Source: Nymphaea colorata (lineage: Eukaryota > Streptophyta > Magnoliopsida > Nymphaeales > Nymphaeaceae). From it: 64,000 nucleotides of DNA. Below the pieces are notes generated by a model. It was not told the origin of the DNA, did not search any database, and saw nothing but the letters and a program-made list of their open reading frames with translations. The position numbers and the translations under genes are program-made. Of this stretch, positions 11,401-29,199 are shown piece after piece (the first letter of the stretch is position 1; the number at the start of each line of letters is the position of its first letter). The stretch lies in assembly GCF_008831285.2 (NCBI RefSeq), contig NC_045148.1:6639001-6703000 (forward strand). The letters are read 5' to 3'.

Positions 11401-13299
11401 GAGCTCGAGTGTTTGGGTTTTGCAACGGATAGATCTTGATGTTAGTCTGTCCCTTTTCTCTATCTCCTTCCGTACCAAGCTGACTTTCTTGCTTGTGCCT
11501 TTCATGACTGTAATTCTCTTTGTCAATGTATATGTTGTTGACTTGAGGGATTTCAATGGGAAGCATTTGGAGACAACTTTTTGGTCTTTATCAATTTCCT
11601 TCTTTTCGTCGTCTAATTTGCGAATTTTCTGTGCTGATGAAAAATTCGAAGATTTTTTTCGCTTATTTTTTAAAATAAAAGGTAACCAAACGGGGTTACG
11701 GATGAATGCTCTTGGCTCTCAGCTTCAAAAGTCCTAGAGGTGATGCCTCTTATTCAGAACCCAATGACGATGTTCCAACTCCCAAATGTGTATGACCTGT
11801 GCGCAAAAGCTGATACAACTTAATTTTCTATATAGTAGTTCCTCGTTTCTTCATCTTCTCATTCTTTCACCTATTTTCCTCTTTAAAGTTAGTGGATTTA
11901 AGAAAAAAGAATAACTGTTTCATTGAGAAAAAAAAGAGAAAAAAATAACTCAAACAGTGAGAAGTTTAGAAAACCAATATGATTGGTTGAACTGACTATT
12001 ACATTTATTAATTGACCGTACGAGGAATCTTAGTGACAGATTTCAAATGTTGGAGATGGAATTCTAAGTTGCATGAACAGCACATTTTAAGGGTTGGAAA
12101 ATGCATAGTAACTCTTCTTCGTCGTGTCACTTTACTAAAATGTTGGTGAAATTAAACTAATTATGCTACAAAACACTTCTATTCTTTTATCTTTTGAACT
12201 TTAAACCCATGCTTCTTCTGGTGTGTGAGCATGGGAAAAATGAAGCATAAGTAGGCTTTCGTGTTCACAATTTTCAGAACCTTGCTCACAATTTTCTTAT
12301 GTTAATGCTTGTAGTTGCATGAAGAATCATCTACTGGTTGTAGAACTGTTCACAAGATTGCAAACAGTTCTATCTCTTCTTGCATAAGCCCAGATAGTTA
12401 TAGTTAATTTAATTAGAGTTTATGCTGATGTAACAGCTTAGTTTGGATACCATTTCCTGTTTTATGTATCTCGGTTTCTTATTTTTTGGTACAAAAGCAT
12501 GCATGTATGAGATTCCATTGTTTTGACCAAATTCCTGCACTAGCTGTTTGGTGAAACAATTTTGCTACAATTTGCTTGTCTTGTAGTGGTGCATACCAAA
12601 ATCACGATTTCAGAATTTTTAAAAATTCTGATGTAGGCTTTTGACTCCCCCTATATGCCACTGGTTCCTTTATTGGATGATGAAAGTACTGCTCTTCCTA
12701 ATATTGCATAAAAAGGCAGGCCACAGAGCCAGCCCACCTCTACTTGTAGACCAAAAGTGCAGTTTAAATACTATTTAAACTCTCTTAGCAAACGTCTGTT
12801 TACATGCTATTAGCCAGCCAACGGTCACATCTTTTTTCCAACCATCAACACTTATGCCATCAAACACTAGAACTTAATTCTTGTCAGTATAATTCCAATC
12901 AGACACTGGCTGAATTTGGAAAGGGGATTGAAATCCCTCCTCAATTGATTGCAAAATTACAATCTTGGGATTTAATCCCAGGATTTTAATCCTGGTGCAA
13001 CCAAACACTGCCTAAATTAGGTATGCTGAACATTGCTCATTCTTCCCCCTCTCTTCTCTCTATCCCTCTCTCTACCTTGCAGTAGTGTGCACTTAAAGTC
13101 CCGTCTGCAGTAGAGTCAACTAAGACGAAGAAAAAGAGCCTATCAGCTTTATTAGAGGTGAAGTGTGTGTGTTGCGAAAATGCTTTGATCCTCAAGGATG
13201 AAGCGTACATATGCCTGGACACACACTTCGCAGGCACAATGTTTTTTCTGCATAAAAATGATGTTTTGCCCCTTTTTCCAACTTTTTTCATCTTTGTTT

Positions 13300-13451
13300 T
13301 TCACCTCGAAGGTTTTGTTTTCACTTTCAAGTGACTTTTCACTCAAGTTGCATTTTGCCGCCTCTTTCACCAAGAGTAGATCATCGCCCTTTGCCATCAA
13401 ATCCCACTGCCAGCTCGATCTCTCTCAGCCTCTCAGCTATCTGCAATCACG
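13300..13451 (+). other. RPB7: Putative 5'-UTR exon of RPB7
   Basis: A pyrimidine-rich leader (CTCGATCTCTCTCAGCC and similar) ends at a strong donor, CACG|GTAAGC, at 13451/13452. The first coding exon is preceded by CTTATAG, giving an acceptor at 14164. This would make a leader intron of 13452-14164. The 5' boundary is not determined. Confidence 0.5.
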
Positions 13452-14170
13452 GTAAGCTTGGCCACCATATATTATAGGTGCCTTTAGGTGGTGAAGGAGA
13501 AGCTATGTTCAGCTGCTGGCCACCTTTGCTGGTCCTGACCTTGTAAATGACTGTCCTAAAAGTTTCTAGTGGGAAACTGTTTCAAGAACGTTCTCATTTA
13601 AGGCCTGCCCTTTCGCTTTGCGTTTTGTTTCAGAACTAAGCGTGTGATCAAATCAGTAGCTACTGAGAGTCCGTGTTTCTTTTAATACATAGTGCGATAA
13701 AAAATGTATGTCCTAAAATTATATTCAGACAGGCTTCTTACTTGGCTTGATATTATTGGCAGTTTCTTAGAATGTCACTTGCTTTCTGAATCTTCTTAAG
13801 TGCTGAAATGGTTTATGCTTCTTAGCCTCTATGTTCGAGGATGTGCTTCTACATTTTTTGTGCTTGTCGAGTGTAAATTTGATTTTGTTAACATGTGCAT
13901 CTATGTATAGAAGATGATCCACATGTGTCCAATTTGTTTTTATACTGTTGTTTACTTGTATATTTGTTATTGTAGTTGTTCTCTTTCAATTTTTTTAATT
14001 ATTTTTTTGCATATTATATTTTATTTTTAGCATGTTGATCCTTGAGCTTACACTTTGATGTTTCACCTCATGGTAGGTTTGATGCCTCGCCTCACCTCAC
14101 CTTATCGCATTTAACAACATTGGTGCCTGCTAAGGGTCTTTTTGTGTCGCTATTCTACTTATAGGGAAGG

Positions 14171-18694
<4,524 letters not shown>

Positions 18695-18699
18695 AGGGC

Positions 18700-20750
18700 A
18701 TCTCCTGATGCATGCAAACTACCGTGAGCTGTCATGTGCACTTAAAACGTACTTCACTGTTTTCTGGAATGTGGACTTGATGAAGAGATATAGGCTTAAA
18801 TGCTGGGTACCAAGTGCAGTGAAATCTTCTTTCACGTAGGATGACTTGAATTGGTATGTTTTTTTTATTCTGTATGCATAGTTTTTTTCTTAATAGTTAA
18901 CTTTTCCTTTATTTAGGTGATCATCTGACTGGTCGAGTATGCAAATGACTGTCAGTTATCACTTTCAGCAAGTTAAAAAAGATCTGCTAGATTAATTTCA
19001 TCCTGTGTAAGTTCTAGAATGCAATAGGCCGTGTGTATAAATGGATGGTCCGTTGGGAAATTTACCCATGTAATTACCAGTTAATTGAAATGGATGGGGA
19101 AATGGTACCTCAAGTGCAAGCAGGAAAAGAAATATTTTGGAAAAACCATTTTGTTAAAATAGGTGACAGCATTTGGCCCATCTGGGGAGCGGTGTTAAGC
19201 TGCAAAGAATTTAGGAGGAAAGTGAATTTTTGAAAAGAAGCTGATTTCCTGGTAACTAGGATCCCTCATCTCATTTAGAAAATGAAGCCCATAAGGTGCC
19301 AGCCGTACCCGCCCCCAACTCCATCCATGGTAGCTTGGAGCAACGAAAACTAAGGTTGGAACTTGGGCACAAAGGAGAACTTCAGAGCTAGAAGCCAGTG
19401 CAAGGTATAAACCCCTTGTCCTTTTGTTACGCATAATAAAAGCAAAGTCTTATGTATGAGTAGGAAGTTAACAACTCACTGTCAGCTTGAAGGTTTTTCA
19501 GTTCCCTTGCTTCCAGGGTCTTGTGTTGCATGAGGACCTGGGTGGGGTATTGGGGTGTCATGAACTCACTGCTTGCGATGATCCCAAGGTATTAGCACCA
19601 TGAGAATCGAACTGGTGATGCACTTTTTTATGTGCTGTCTGCTCCACCAGTTATGATACACCACTTAAGGTAATAAAAGCAAAGTTTCACCCTAATGGGG
19701 ATATCACTAATCTGCCTGTTTGACGGCCAAGATAGCCCTGCCACCCTAATGCCCTTTGCGTTTATGAAGGCAGAATACTGGACTTGTCACTTAAATGTGA
19801 TGCAGCTGATCGTGGGCTTCTAACCAAGTCTTAAAATGGCCCGTCGATTTCTGAAAGTTGGTGAATGGAACGCGTAAGATACCACTATAGAACATCAAAC
19901 AGAGAAAACAATGGTAGGTCAACTCGGGGATGTTGAAAGTGTTTGTGCCGGCCTTATCATGCACGGTCCAGAAGTTATTGTGCTTCCAGAGTTTGCCTTC
20001 AGCGTTCCACCTGTTCTTGTCGGAAAATGTAAAGAACCCAGGTAGAAACCAAAATCAGAAAAAGACTAAAACCTGAAAAACATGAGATACAACTTGGAGA
20101 TCAGAGATTTTTTGAAGGTTAGTCCATCGTCGGAATCAAATCTAAGCAAGTAAGTGGACCATCTAAGTCAACCAGAAAAGTCTCCTAATTACATCAAGGA
20201 TGCAACTTATCATTTTTAGAATAAAATGTAGATGACTCTTACAATAGAAAAAGGCAGAGAAAGAGAGAAAGGGAGAGAATGATCAGTTCTTAGAATAAGA
20301 AAACAGCTACCTCTAACGGCATCATTTCGTCTCAATAATAACTGTAACAACTAAGCGGTAGATAATTCTCATTCAGTCCTTTGAAACTGTTTATAATCCA
20401 AAGAGGCTGTGAATTTTGTGTACTAGTGGGTATAGGGGGGGAGAGAGAGATCTTAGTCTTTATTGGCTCCAAATATGTAAACATACCTTACATGAAGCTA
20501 CAAGAATTAGGACCTACTCCCTTAAAGAGGCCAGGATGCCAACTGCTCATAGAGTAGCCTAGCCCCTTCCTTTTAACTTGTCACGAATCAACAATTGAAG
20601 AACACTCATAAGAGAAGAAGACAGCAACATATATTGGAACCGAAAACTATCTAGACAACTTTTCGAGTAGAGAGCACTGGGAAAGCATCAACTGATGTCG
20701 ACTATCTCGTCACCCTCTCGTGACGAACATAGAAGAGGCACCGGCGACAA
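18700..20750. other. Region between the convergent RPB7 and SKS genes
   Basis: The RPB7 3' flank and UTR lie on the left and the SKS 3' flank on the right. The middle (about 19240-20460) is unassigned. An open minus-strand stretch of about 85 codons at about 19803-20060 has no start codon of the usual kind; see findings. Confidence 0.5.
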
Positions 20751-20756
20751 GTCCCA

Positions 20757-23700
20757 TCAGAGAGGCCGGGTTCTCCGGCCAGACGCCCGGCCACACAGGA
20801 GTGCATTCCGGGGGATGGGGTTCTCATCTCTCCATGAATTTACAGGGGAGTACACTCTGAGGTAGAACTGTTGTCCCAAGTATTGCCTGGCCCAGTTCTC
20901 TGATCTTATGTTCCACATCCCCACATTGTCCAGAGGCATGTAGATTGCAGTCCATGACTGAGGGTATACCTGTAACAGTGGGAGATAACACTTTTTCAAC
21001 ATATGCAAAAAATGAGGGCACATGCACGTACTGTATCTGGTACAACCTTTGATGTAAAATGTCTAACACAAGCGCGACACATGTCCAATAAATGAGACCT
21101 ATGGCTACTTTTCAGAGTACCAAGCAGGACAAGTGTGACATTCTCATAGTGATAATTATATTAGTACTTCAGTTGATCATTTTGCTTTATCCAAATCAAA
21201 GTTTCAACTTCTTGAAATAAAATTTTACCTGAGTTGTGCATCTGTAGACGCCATCTCGAAGATTATATCCGTTCCTGCTTGCTGGTGTCCATTGGCCCCC
21301 ATCCATTCTGCCCATATCAAGGGGAAAAGATACATTAAGTACCAGTAGGCTTAACAAAGTTCGCTGCCTTTTCTTAACCAATGGCTACATTCTGAGATTT
21401 TAGTGCAACAAGCCATCAAAAGAAATTCTGAAATTTCATATCTTCTGTCATGTCATAAATCATGCTCTTGGCAAAATACCATAAAAGGAAAATCAATCCA
21501 TGACCTCATTTCATTAACCAAAAGTGCGAGTAATGCTAATAATCAAGCTTATCTTTGCTATTCCTAGAATATACTCATCTGAAACAGTGCTGGAACTGAA
21601 AAAAAGAACTAGATTGTAGGCAAGACAAGTACTGAGCTGAAGAACAAGCAGGAAAATTGTGAATCCATTGGATTCCTGTGGCATCACAAAGAAGTGACAG
21701 GTACAAATGTAGTAATTAAATCTTCAGGAATGCCGTGGTACTAATAACAGCAGTCTTTTTCTGATTCAATGACATGATGAAGACATCTTTAATGGTGTTC
21801 ATAATGGTCCAAACAGGACAGTAACATCAAAGGCTGCACCACAGATCGACCATCATGAGAATCCTGTCCCTTGGTCCCATCCCCATCTATAGTGGGACAT
21901 GGTGTCCATGGCTGGCTCTAAATTTCACGGCTAAAAATTGACACGTATTTCGATGTAATAGCAAAAGGGCACACTATGGACTGGCCTATCCATCTGATTT
22001 ATTGGACATGTCTTCCCGGAGACTTGAACCTATGGTTTCTCACTTGGCAACTCAACACTGTATATTGCCTGTTTGCCCATAACCACTAGATCTTAATGAA
22101 CACAGATTGGTATTTCAAGACAGGAAATAATTCAAGCACAGTTTCATGCATCAATACATGAATCTTCTGCAACTTGTATCAAATATTAGCGACAAGTTGA
22201 TTACCCGACAACGAAAAATGAGTAGCCATCAATGTGCCATGACTGCACCGTGTTCTCATAGTTTTGGAAGATGATTTCAACGTATGCCCGGAAATCAGCC
22301 TCCATTACAGATGTCTGCAGGTAGGCACCGCCTCCATGGGGGTAGTCCGAGATGCTGCCAAGTGAGAAAACTCCCTGGATATTGTAAAAGTCGGCTACCT
22401 TCAACGGCGTGTCGGCCGGAATGAAGGAGACACTATTGATGGCATATCTCTGCTTGCCATTGATGACAGCCGCTGAGTTTGCCAGTTCAATGGTTCTGGT
22501 GGTGTTAACCAGTCCATAGTGGTATGAACCTTGTGGGTTTGGCCTTGCCGCGCTCGCAGTGAGGTTCCAACTACAAATTCACAACAGAAAAGAGACAATT
22601 TAAAGCATTCTGTTCAATCTTACTTGAACCAAAGTTAAAAATCAATCCACTTAATTCTGCTATACACTATACAGAAAGCACAAATACAAGGCCTAGACAG
22701 AGAAGATGACAACTATAGACTCATTATACCGTATGGATCTAGCCTGATTGAGGGACCAATCGATCTGAATGGTGGGCCCGCCTGGCGGTGGGCCGGAAAC
22801 ACCGCCGGCGGAGTTGCTGTAATGCAGTATGGCAGTGCTGGTGAGGATCTGGCTGGTGAACCTTGTGGAAACGACAATGTAGTAGTCCTGGCCTGGCTGG
22901 TCCATGGTCACCAGCACTGAATATGATTGCCCCAGATGGACGTCCAGCGAGGAGTAATGGTTCTGAAGCGTGTGTGAGCCCTCCACCTCCACCAAGGTCA
23001 TGGTGTGCCCCTGGATCCTAAAGTTGAGCGACGTTGTCAAGCCCACATTCGAAATCCGGAACCTGTATGTTTTTCCTGAATCAGCAGACATTGCTGGTCA
23101 GATTCTGAAGCTGCATGTTAAGTAAGAGCCTGGCGCCATGCACAACGTAATTCTGGGAAGATGAAATTGTACAACAGGAATTGCATGCAATTATACTCAA
23201 AAGAGTTTTATATTTTTGGAGCTTAGTTCTTCCATCATAACTCTAACCACATAGGAATGGGTTTTTATGCCTTCGAAACTTTGAAGGGTTCAATCTTCGA
23301 AATTTCAGATTGCTTAGATATCCTATTTAAAATATGAAAAAAAATACAAAAAACAGGAGAATTGGTTTCTAAATCTTGAAGTCCATAGCCACAAATATCG
23401 CTAACTTTTTAAATGACGAAACTTTTCTGAAGTATTTTTCTGCAAAGCTGAAATTCTCAAGAAAAGCTCGACATTTTATTAGAAAAGAAAAAATCTTGAA
23501 AATTGAGAAAAGTAAAATAAATGAAAAAACTAACCATGAAACATAAAATGTCTTGTTAAAATGATAAAATAGTAGAAATGAAGATAAATAATTTTAACTT
23601 AATTTTAAACTTTAATACAAAAATAATGTAAAAATAATGAGAAAAAACACCATAAAAGCACAAAAAAACACGAACAACTCATTTCGAAGTTTTTTTCAAA

Positions 23701-24240
23701 AAAAAAGTAAAGAAGTCTTTTTTGTTTTCATTATTTGTAACGTTTTTCTCGGTTTTTTTTTTTTAAAGATGATTTTTGTGTGACAACGAATCGATCAAAT
23801 TTTGGTACAGTGAGAACAAAAATAAAAGTTTGGTTTCTTCCTCTTAAGATCATGGAACGTCATCCAACCCAACTCCAAGAAATTTCACTCTCCCCAGTTC
23901 ACAGGTAGCTCCAGAGGAAAGTGCGCCGTGTTTCATACCGTGTAAAACTTTGTCCATCCACAGAGAAAACGGTCAAAACATACGTACGTATAAAAAGAAG
24001 TGATGATTACATGGATTCACCGTCTTGGTGACATGAAAAGGATGAATAAGAGATATATATTCCTCCTCTGAAAAGCCTGACGATGCATAGTAGGAGGGAC
24101 ACGCGTTTAGGAAAGTTTCGAGTAAAATTCCAAACAGTCAAGCGACTGTCCTGTCAAAAGTTTTTGACTATCATAACACACACACTCTATATATATGTAT
24201 CAGATTGAAAGGAGCTCAAAATGCATTAACGATTTCAGCA

Positions 24241-24277
<37 letters not shown>

Positions 24278-27200
24278 AAAAGTTAAATATTAGTTGGCTT
24301 TTTAGGGTTACTTAACTATTTAATAAAGATCGTTTAATTCAGCATAATGAATGATTAAGACAAAAATAAAAAGAAAAAGAAAATGGTAGTAAACATGTTT
24401 GTTATGTAGCATTAGTTTTCATGTATTCTTTTTTCTTGTTTTCTCCCAACCATAGGTTTAATGTAAATGAAAAACTTTGATTAAATGAGATGACAAAGTA
24501 ACTTTAGATAATCAAGTCATAAATCACTCACTTATACATATATACAATTTATTTGTTTTTCGTTTCGTTCAATTTCTTCCACAATAGCACATACAATAAA
24601 AGTTTCACTGTGAGAGATTGAAGGTTGTCACATCGGTTAAAAAGAGTGGGGTTCTACTTTTAAAAAGAATTTACCTTGATCGACGGTGAAAGACAAACCA
24701 TTGGTGCCCCGGCCATTGATGAGGATGCCATCAGGGAAGGGCAGGTCATGTCCGCCGTCCAAAACTGCTCTCAGATCCTGGATTTATCATGAAAACCAGT
24801 GAACCCATCACGCTTCGCCGAAAGCTAGTGACCACACTGCCTTTCTCTACAAGCTCAGGACTAATATGAACTTACAGTGTGGTTGGCCTTATACCAGTCG
24901 CCGATGAGGACGGTGAAATCGCCGGCCGGCGGGGGGAAGGGGACGGGTATAAGAGGGCGGCTGTTGACTCGGAACCCGCCGTAGCCGCCTGCGGCTTTAT
25001 GCATTGCCAAGGAAGGGAAGTAGAAGTAGCTGCCAATCTGATCCTTTACCTGCAAAAAATATGTGAAGTTCTTCCCTGGTGGTATGGGGCAGTTTGTTCC
25101 ATACACTCCATCCATCCATGAATTCCTCCTCTGCTGGATGCCGTTCCTGATTTTGATTCTAAAATTAATTTTCTACAAACAAAGATTCCTCCTCAAACTC
25201 AATTGGAATGAAAATTTCAATTCTAGTTTTCACTTGTGTTTGACAGTTTGGAATCAAATTCTAGAATTGAAAATGATGTGTGTGATAAAAACATGAATTA
25301 AGGTATTAAAATTGATGAATTAAAAGCATCAATGACATGTGCTGCCTTAAAGAGAGATGAAAAAATTTTAAAATTCTAGAATCATAATTCTAGATTTTAC
25401 TTCAAGAGTGGCGTATAACTCCTGAACCAAAGTTCTTTGTTTGGTAACACAATGCTAATGTCAGCAAAAATGAGAATTTCAATTGTATAATTTCACAATT
25501 CCGAACACATCAAATGCCGTCTTAAGATCAAAAAGTTTAATCTGATTGGCACCAGAAACTTAAATTACCATCCTTTCGGATCCGAACCGAGTTCTATCCA
25601 ATTTAGATCAGATGTAGCTAGAGTTCGACAAAAAATTAAGAAACGGCCTCACATTCGTTATCAAATTTCAGTTAATTCGGTGGCACTTGAATGACATTTT
25701 GTAGTCCTACAATAGCTGCATTTTTAGATCTTCCAGAACAAGATCTAGACCCATTTGCATGGAATCATGGATTTGACTGGTAGTTTTATATCAATGGTCT
25801 GAATCCACTCATATCATTTTTGTATTTTGTAAACATATGATAAGGGAAACTCAGTTGCATTCAGAAAGAAACCTCATCCGAATCCAGATCAAATACTATT
25901 TTAACTTACCTCCTAATTGTTTTGTGGGATTCAGTTTGAAGATATGGTTTTGGATTCACAACATGCTTTACAAGACCAAAACATTAGATCTAGATTCGAG
26001 GCTCAGACTAAGGAAGCTGCATTGGATCCAAACTGAGGTTTACTGTGATGCAAGTGAATCCTGCCCTAAAAGAGAATCTCTAAAGACTTGTCCTAAAAAA
26101 AGGTGAGCAGAAGCCCTGTGTCTGGCTACTCTTATGAGACACTCAAGAGTGCACCCACAAGAATCGAATTAAAGACGGCGCTGTCACCAGGTATGATACT
26201 CTCCTCGAGGCGGGTCTCTAGGAATTTGTCCCGAGAAGTAAAAAAGACAGAGAAATTTCCCTTTTTCTCTTTCAGTATAAGGAAAATACATTTCAAGCAT
26301 CAGTAACAAAGAAAAATAACAAATCGACTCCCCTAACAAAATCCCCACCTTAATATGAGAAATCAGAATGTCCCTTCCCCAATCAAACACACGCGGCCGT
26401 ACATATTTACTTTGTATTTATAACAATATATTATTAAACTTTAAAAATGACATTGTTTAAACGGAAAAATAAAATTCACTTAAATGAAAATATAGAAGTT
26501 ATATTTTTCTTAGAAACTAAGTTGAGGGATTGAAATGGATGAAGACCAATCGACTCCCCTAACAAAATCCCCACCTTAATATGAGAAATCAGAATGTCCC
26601 TTCCCCAATCAAACACGCGCGGCCGTACACATTTACTTTGTATTTATAACAATATATTATTAAACTTTAAAAATGACATTGTTTGAACGGAAAAATAAAA
26701 TTTACTTAAATGAAACATATAGAAGTTATATTTTTCTTAGAAACTAAGAAGAGGGATTGAAATGGATGAAGACCAATCACCCCAAGCTCTGCCGTGCACG
26801 CTTCCCTAGTGCACGAACACGAACACGAACACGAACACCGAGACTGCAGCTCATGGAGGCTTACATAGAACAATTATTTGGCGAACGGGTTGTCCTAGAA
26901 AGGAATATTTCTACAATATTGATATTATTATCTTATAAAATCAAGAAGGTATTGAAGTCATAGTAACAGTAAGAATCTTGGATTAGTACGAAAGATTTGC
27001 TACCAATCGGGGGCTTTTGGATCAGGCTTGGCTGTGTGGGGTTGATGGATTTAGGTTCAAATCCAAGTAATAATACCGACTCCAGTTTACTTGGACCTCA
27101 TTTAATCAGGTTTAGGCTTTTAATTTCGGAGCCAAACCCGATCCATACTGGCATAGAGCCCGTAATAGAGGGGGCAGCATCTTTTCTGGATCTAATACTT

Positions 27201-28844
27201 GAACTGGGGTTCAGTTCAAAAACCATTACACTGAACCCTAATCTGATCAAGAAGTGGATCCTCTTTCCTTTGACCCGACCCGACCGTGTGGGACCCACCT
27301 CCTTCGCGATGGGCGCCATCCTTTTTTTTTTCTTTTTTTTCCTTCTCTCTCTTTGGGCGACACTTTCACTTACCAATGGCAATTGAAAAGTGAAGGGAAT
27401 TTCCTTATGACTATTTTTTAACAGAGATCGACTGCAAGAGTATACTTTTAAATGAGCAAAGAATTTCGGGAAGCATCAAACTCCATTACTCCAACGCCCT
27501 TACTGCACCAAAATCTAGACGAAATGAGACCTCTGTGCTAGATAGTCTCTCTTTTATATATAAATATAAAAATTTCTGTGTGCTCTAATTCTTTGAACTA
27601 CAAATGATGGTGGATGTCATGACATTATTATATTTGATGATTGCTTAGCTTTCTACCGAAGTTTATAAGCAGCACTACTACATCTTTTGTGCAGAGGAAA
27701 AGGTATCATCCGCCTCTTCTATATATAAATATACAGGTAGTTGGCTTCGACAATTAAAAGACTGTTACAGATCGACGAGGAGAAAGATAGGTCCACTGCA
27801 CTTTATTGCACATGTCCATGGCTACCCGTCGACAATTATTGACTTCATCTTCTTCAAAAGGTTTTTAACATCACCATTTCGCTGCTCGGATTAAACCCAA
27901 CGCGGTGAAGGGTCAACTCACTGCAGTAATTGCCCAATCCCCGCAAGAAGACAAAAACAATATAAAAATGAACAGAGAGAGAGGGAGCACAGAGCAGAGC
28001 AGAGTAAAACCAGAAACTTTCAGGATTAGCTAACGCATTTTCCAAAACACGCTCATTGCCACAGTCTCCGTAAACCTTGCCGGGAAACCAATAACGGAAA
28101 TTACAAGAATGCCGGGAAAAAGTCTAAAAGAGCGCACTCACCGACCACATTGGCCACGCTGACAGAGAACAGTTCAGGCGATGACTCTCTTGGCAATGTA
28201 AGTTAACTCAAAATGTAAGTTAACTCAGAAGGAGAAAAGGGGATCGAAGGAAAACGATTTTCTGTGAGTGATCTTACCAGGAGATCAAAAATGGCTCCGG
28301 CAGACTGTTGTAGACATTGATGATGAGATTATCGTTGGTGACGCAGTCGATCTGGGGTCCGGGAAACTGCCAGTTTATTAAAATCCCCTGCAACGCCAAC
28401 CGCCATGGCATCAACGTCAGAGATCTTTATGATGGATGGTGATGATCATGATGGTGGCGGTGCTGTGGATGCTGAATGGTAATGATGATCCATGATGCTG
28501 GTGGTCATGATCTTAATGACAATGGCCGTGATAATGAGCATGATGGTCATGACAGTGGAATGGAAGTAACCATGATGCTGCGATATGAATGTGCATCTAC
28601 ATCCTCCATTAACAAAGAAGATGCTCATATCATGATGTTGGTGGTGATGATAGTGAGGAAGCCAATGCGCGATGACAGTAACGTTAATCATACTCACCTG
28701 TTGCTTCACCCCTAGTGGGTAGATATCGCCATAGGTAACATTCCAGGTGTAGAATCTGTAAGGGTTCTCCCCGTGAACAGAGGAAAGAAGAAGAAGGAGG
28801 AAGAAAGAGAGAGATCTGTGGAGGATGCTGCGACTGGGACTCAT
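20757..28844 (-). CDS. SKU5-similar (SKS) multicopper-oxidase-like secreted protein (eight exons)
   Basis: Exons on the minus strand: 28844-28698, 28387-28278, 25146-24876, 24777-24675, 23075-22730, 22570-22205, 21307-21229, 20969-20757. Together they are 1635 bp, 544 aa, all GT-AG. A signal peptide covers about residues 1-25 (LSFFLLLLLSSVHG). Three cupredoxin domains follow: about 27-145 (PYRFYTWNVTYGDIYPLGV), about 155-330 (DFTVLIGDWYKANHT, YRFRISNVGLTTSLNFRIQ) and about 380-530. The copper ligands of true ascorbate oxidases and laccases are replaced: HWHG by SWNG (85-88), HxH by FPS, HPWHLHGH by QSWHIDGY (435-442), and the last HCHIxxH by WNIRSENW. It is therefore probably not a catalytic oxidase. 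The family (SKU5, SKS, pollen Bp10/NTP303) acts in wall expansion and directional growth. The tail GRASGRRTRPL lacks a hydrophobic GPI signal, closer to SKS5/6 than to SKU5. Residue 55 is Trp where the family has Gly (INGQFPGP). Confidence 0.95.
24242..24275. repeat. (TA)n microsatellite in SKS intron 4
   Basis: Uninterrupted TA units in the intron between exons 4 and 5. Confidence 0.9.
25150..25525. mobile_element. MITE-like insertion abutting the SKS exon 3 acceptor
   Basis: The interior, rich in TTGGAAT, AATTCTAGAAT and similar words, resembles the elements at 3580 and 47454. The right end ACATCAAATGCCGTCTTAAG matches their terminal pattern. The left end runs to within a few bases of the intron 2 acceptor, so no left inverted repeat is clear. 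Confidence 0.4.
26322..26773. repeat. Tandem duplication, 226-bp unit, two copies, in SKS intron 2
   Basis: TCGACTCCCCTAAC starts at 26324 and again at 26550. The two units match almost throughout (for example GCGGCCGTACA and AAACTTTAAAAATGACATTG in both) with a handful of substitutions and a small indel. Confidence 0.9.
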
Positions 28845-29053
28845 TCTGATCGTTAACCTGAAAGGAACAGAGAGAGGTGCAGGAACGTGAGATGTTAGAG
28901 CATTTCGTGAGTGCCTTTTCTGAAGACAGAAGGGAAACAACACACAAGAAGAGAGTGAGATTTTACCAGCTTGGTAACCGGAAGACTGCTAGGACAGATC
29001 TGTGAGAATGCAGCTCAGTCGATCTATGGCGCCATTGGCGAAGCAGAGAAGAA

Positions 29054-29084
29054 ACTGTAGAGAGAGAGAGAGAGAGAGAGAGAG
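29054..29084. repeat. (GA)n run in the SKS 5' leader
   Basis: Pure GA units, read as (TC)n in the sense of the gene, between the TATA box and the start codon. Confidence 0.85.
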
Positions 29085-29146
29085 CTCTCCCGGTTGGTTC
29101 TTTGGAGCTTCCTTCCCGCCTCTGTATGGGTGCCTGTACTGGGGGT

Positions 29147-29152
29147 TTATAC
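29147..29152 (-). promoter_or_regulatory. Likely TATA box of the SKS gene
   Basis: TATAAA (in CCGTATAAACCCC on the minus strand) lies about 300 bp upstream of the start codon at 28844. This implies a leader of about 270 bases containing the (TC)n run. Confidence 0.5.
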
Positions 29153-29199
29153 GGCGGCCGTAAATTGGGCAAACTGGGTGAGTTGTCAGAATGTAGTAA

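Noticed and set aside
22020-22110. tRNA-like words near ACTTGAACC and CCACTAGATC
   Set aside because: No cloverleaf with acceptor stem and TTCRANNY loop can be formed. It lies in an SKS intron.
28440-28680. GAT/ATG-rich stretch in SKS intron 1 as possible coding sequence
   Set aside because: His/Met/Asp-rich frames come from a degenerate ATGATG-type repeat within an intron flanked by conserved exons.
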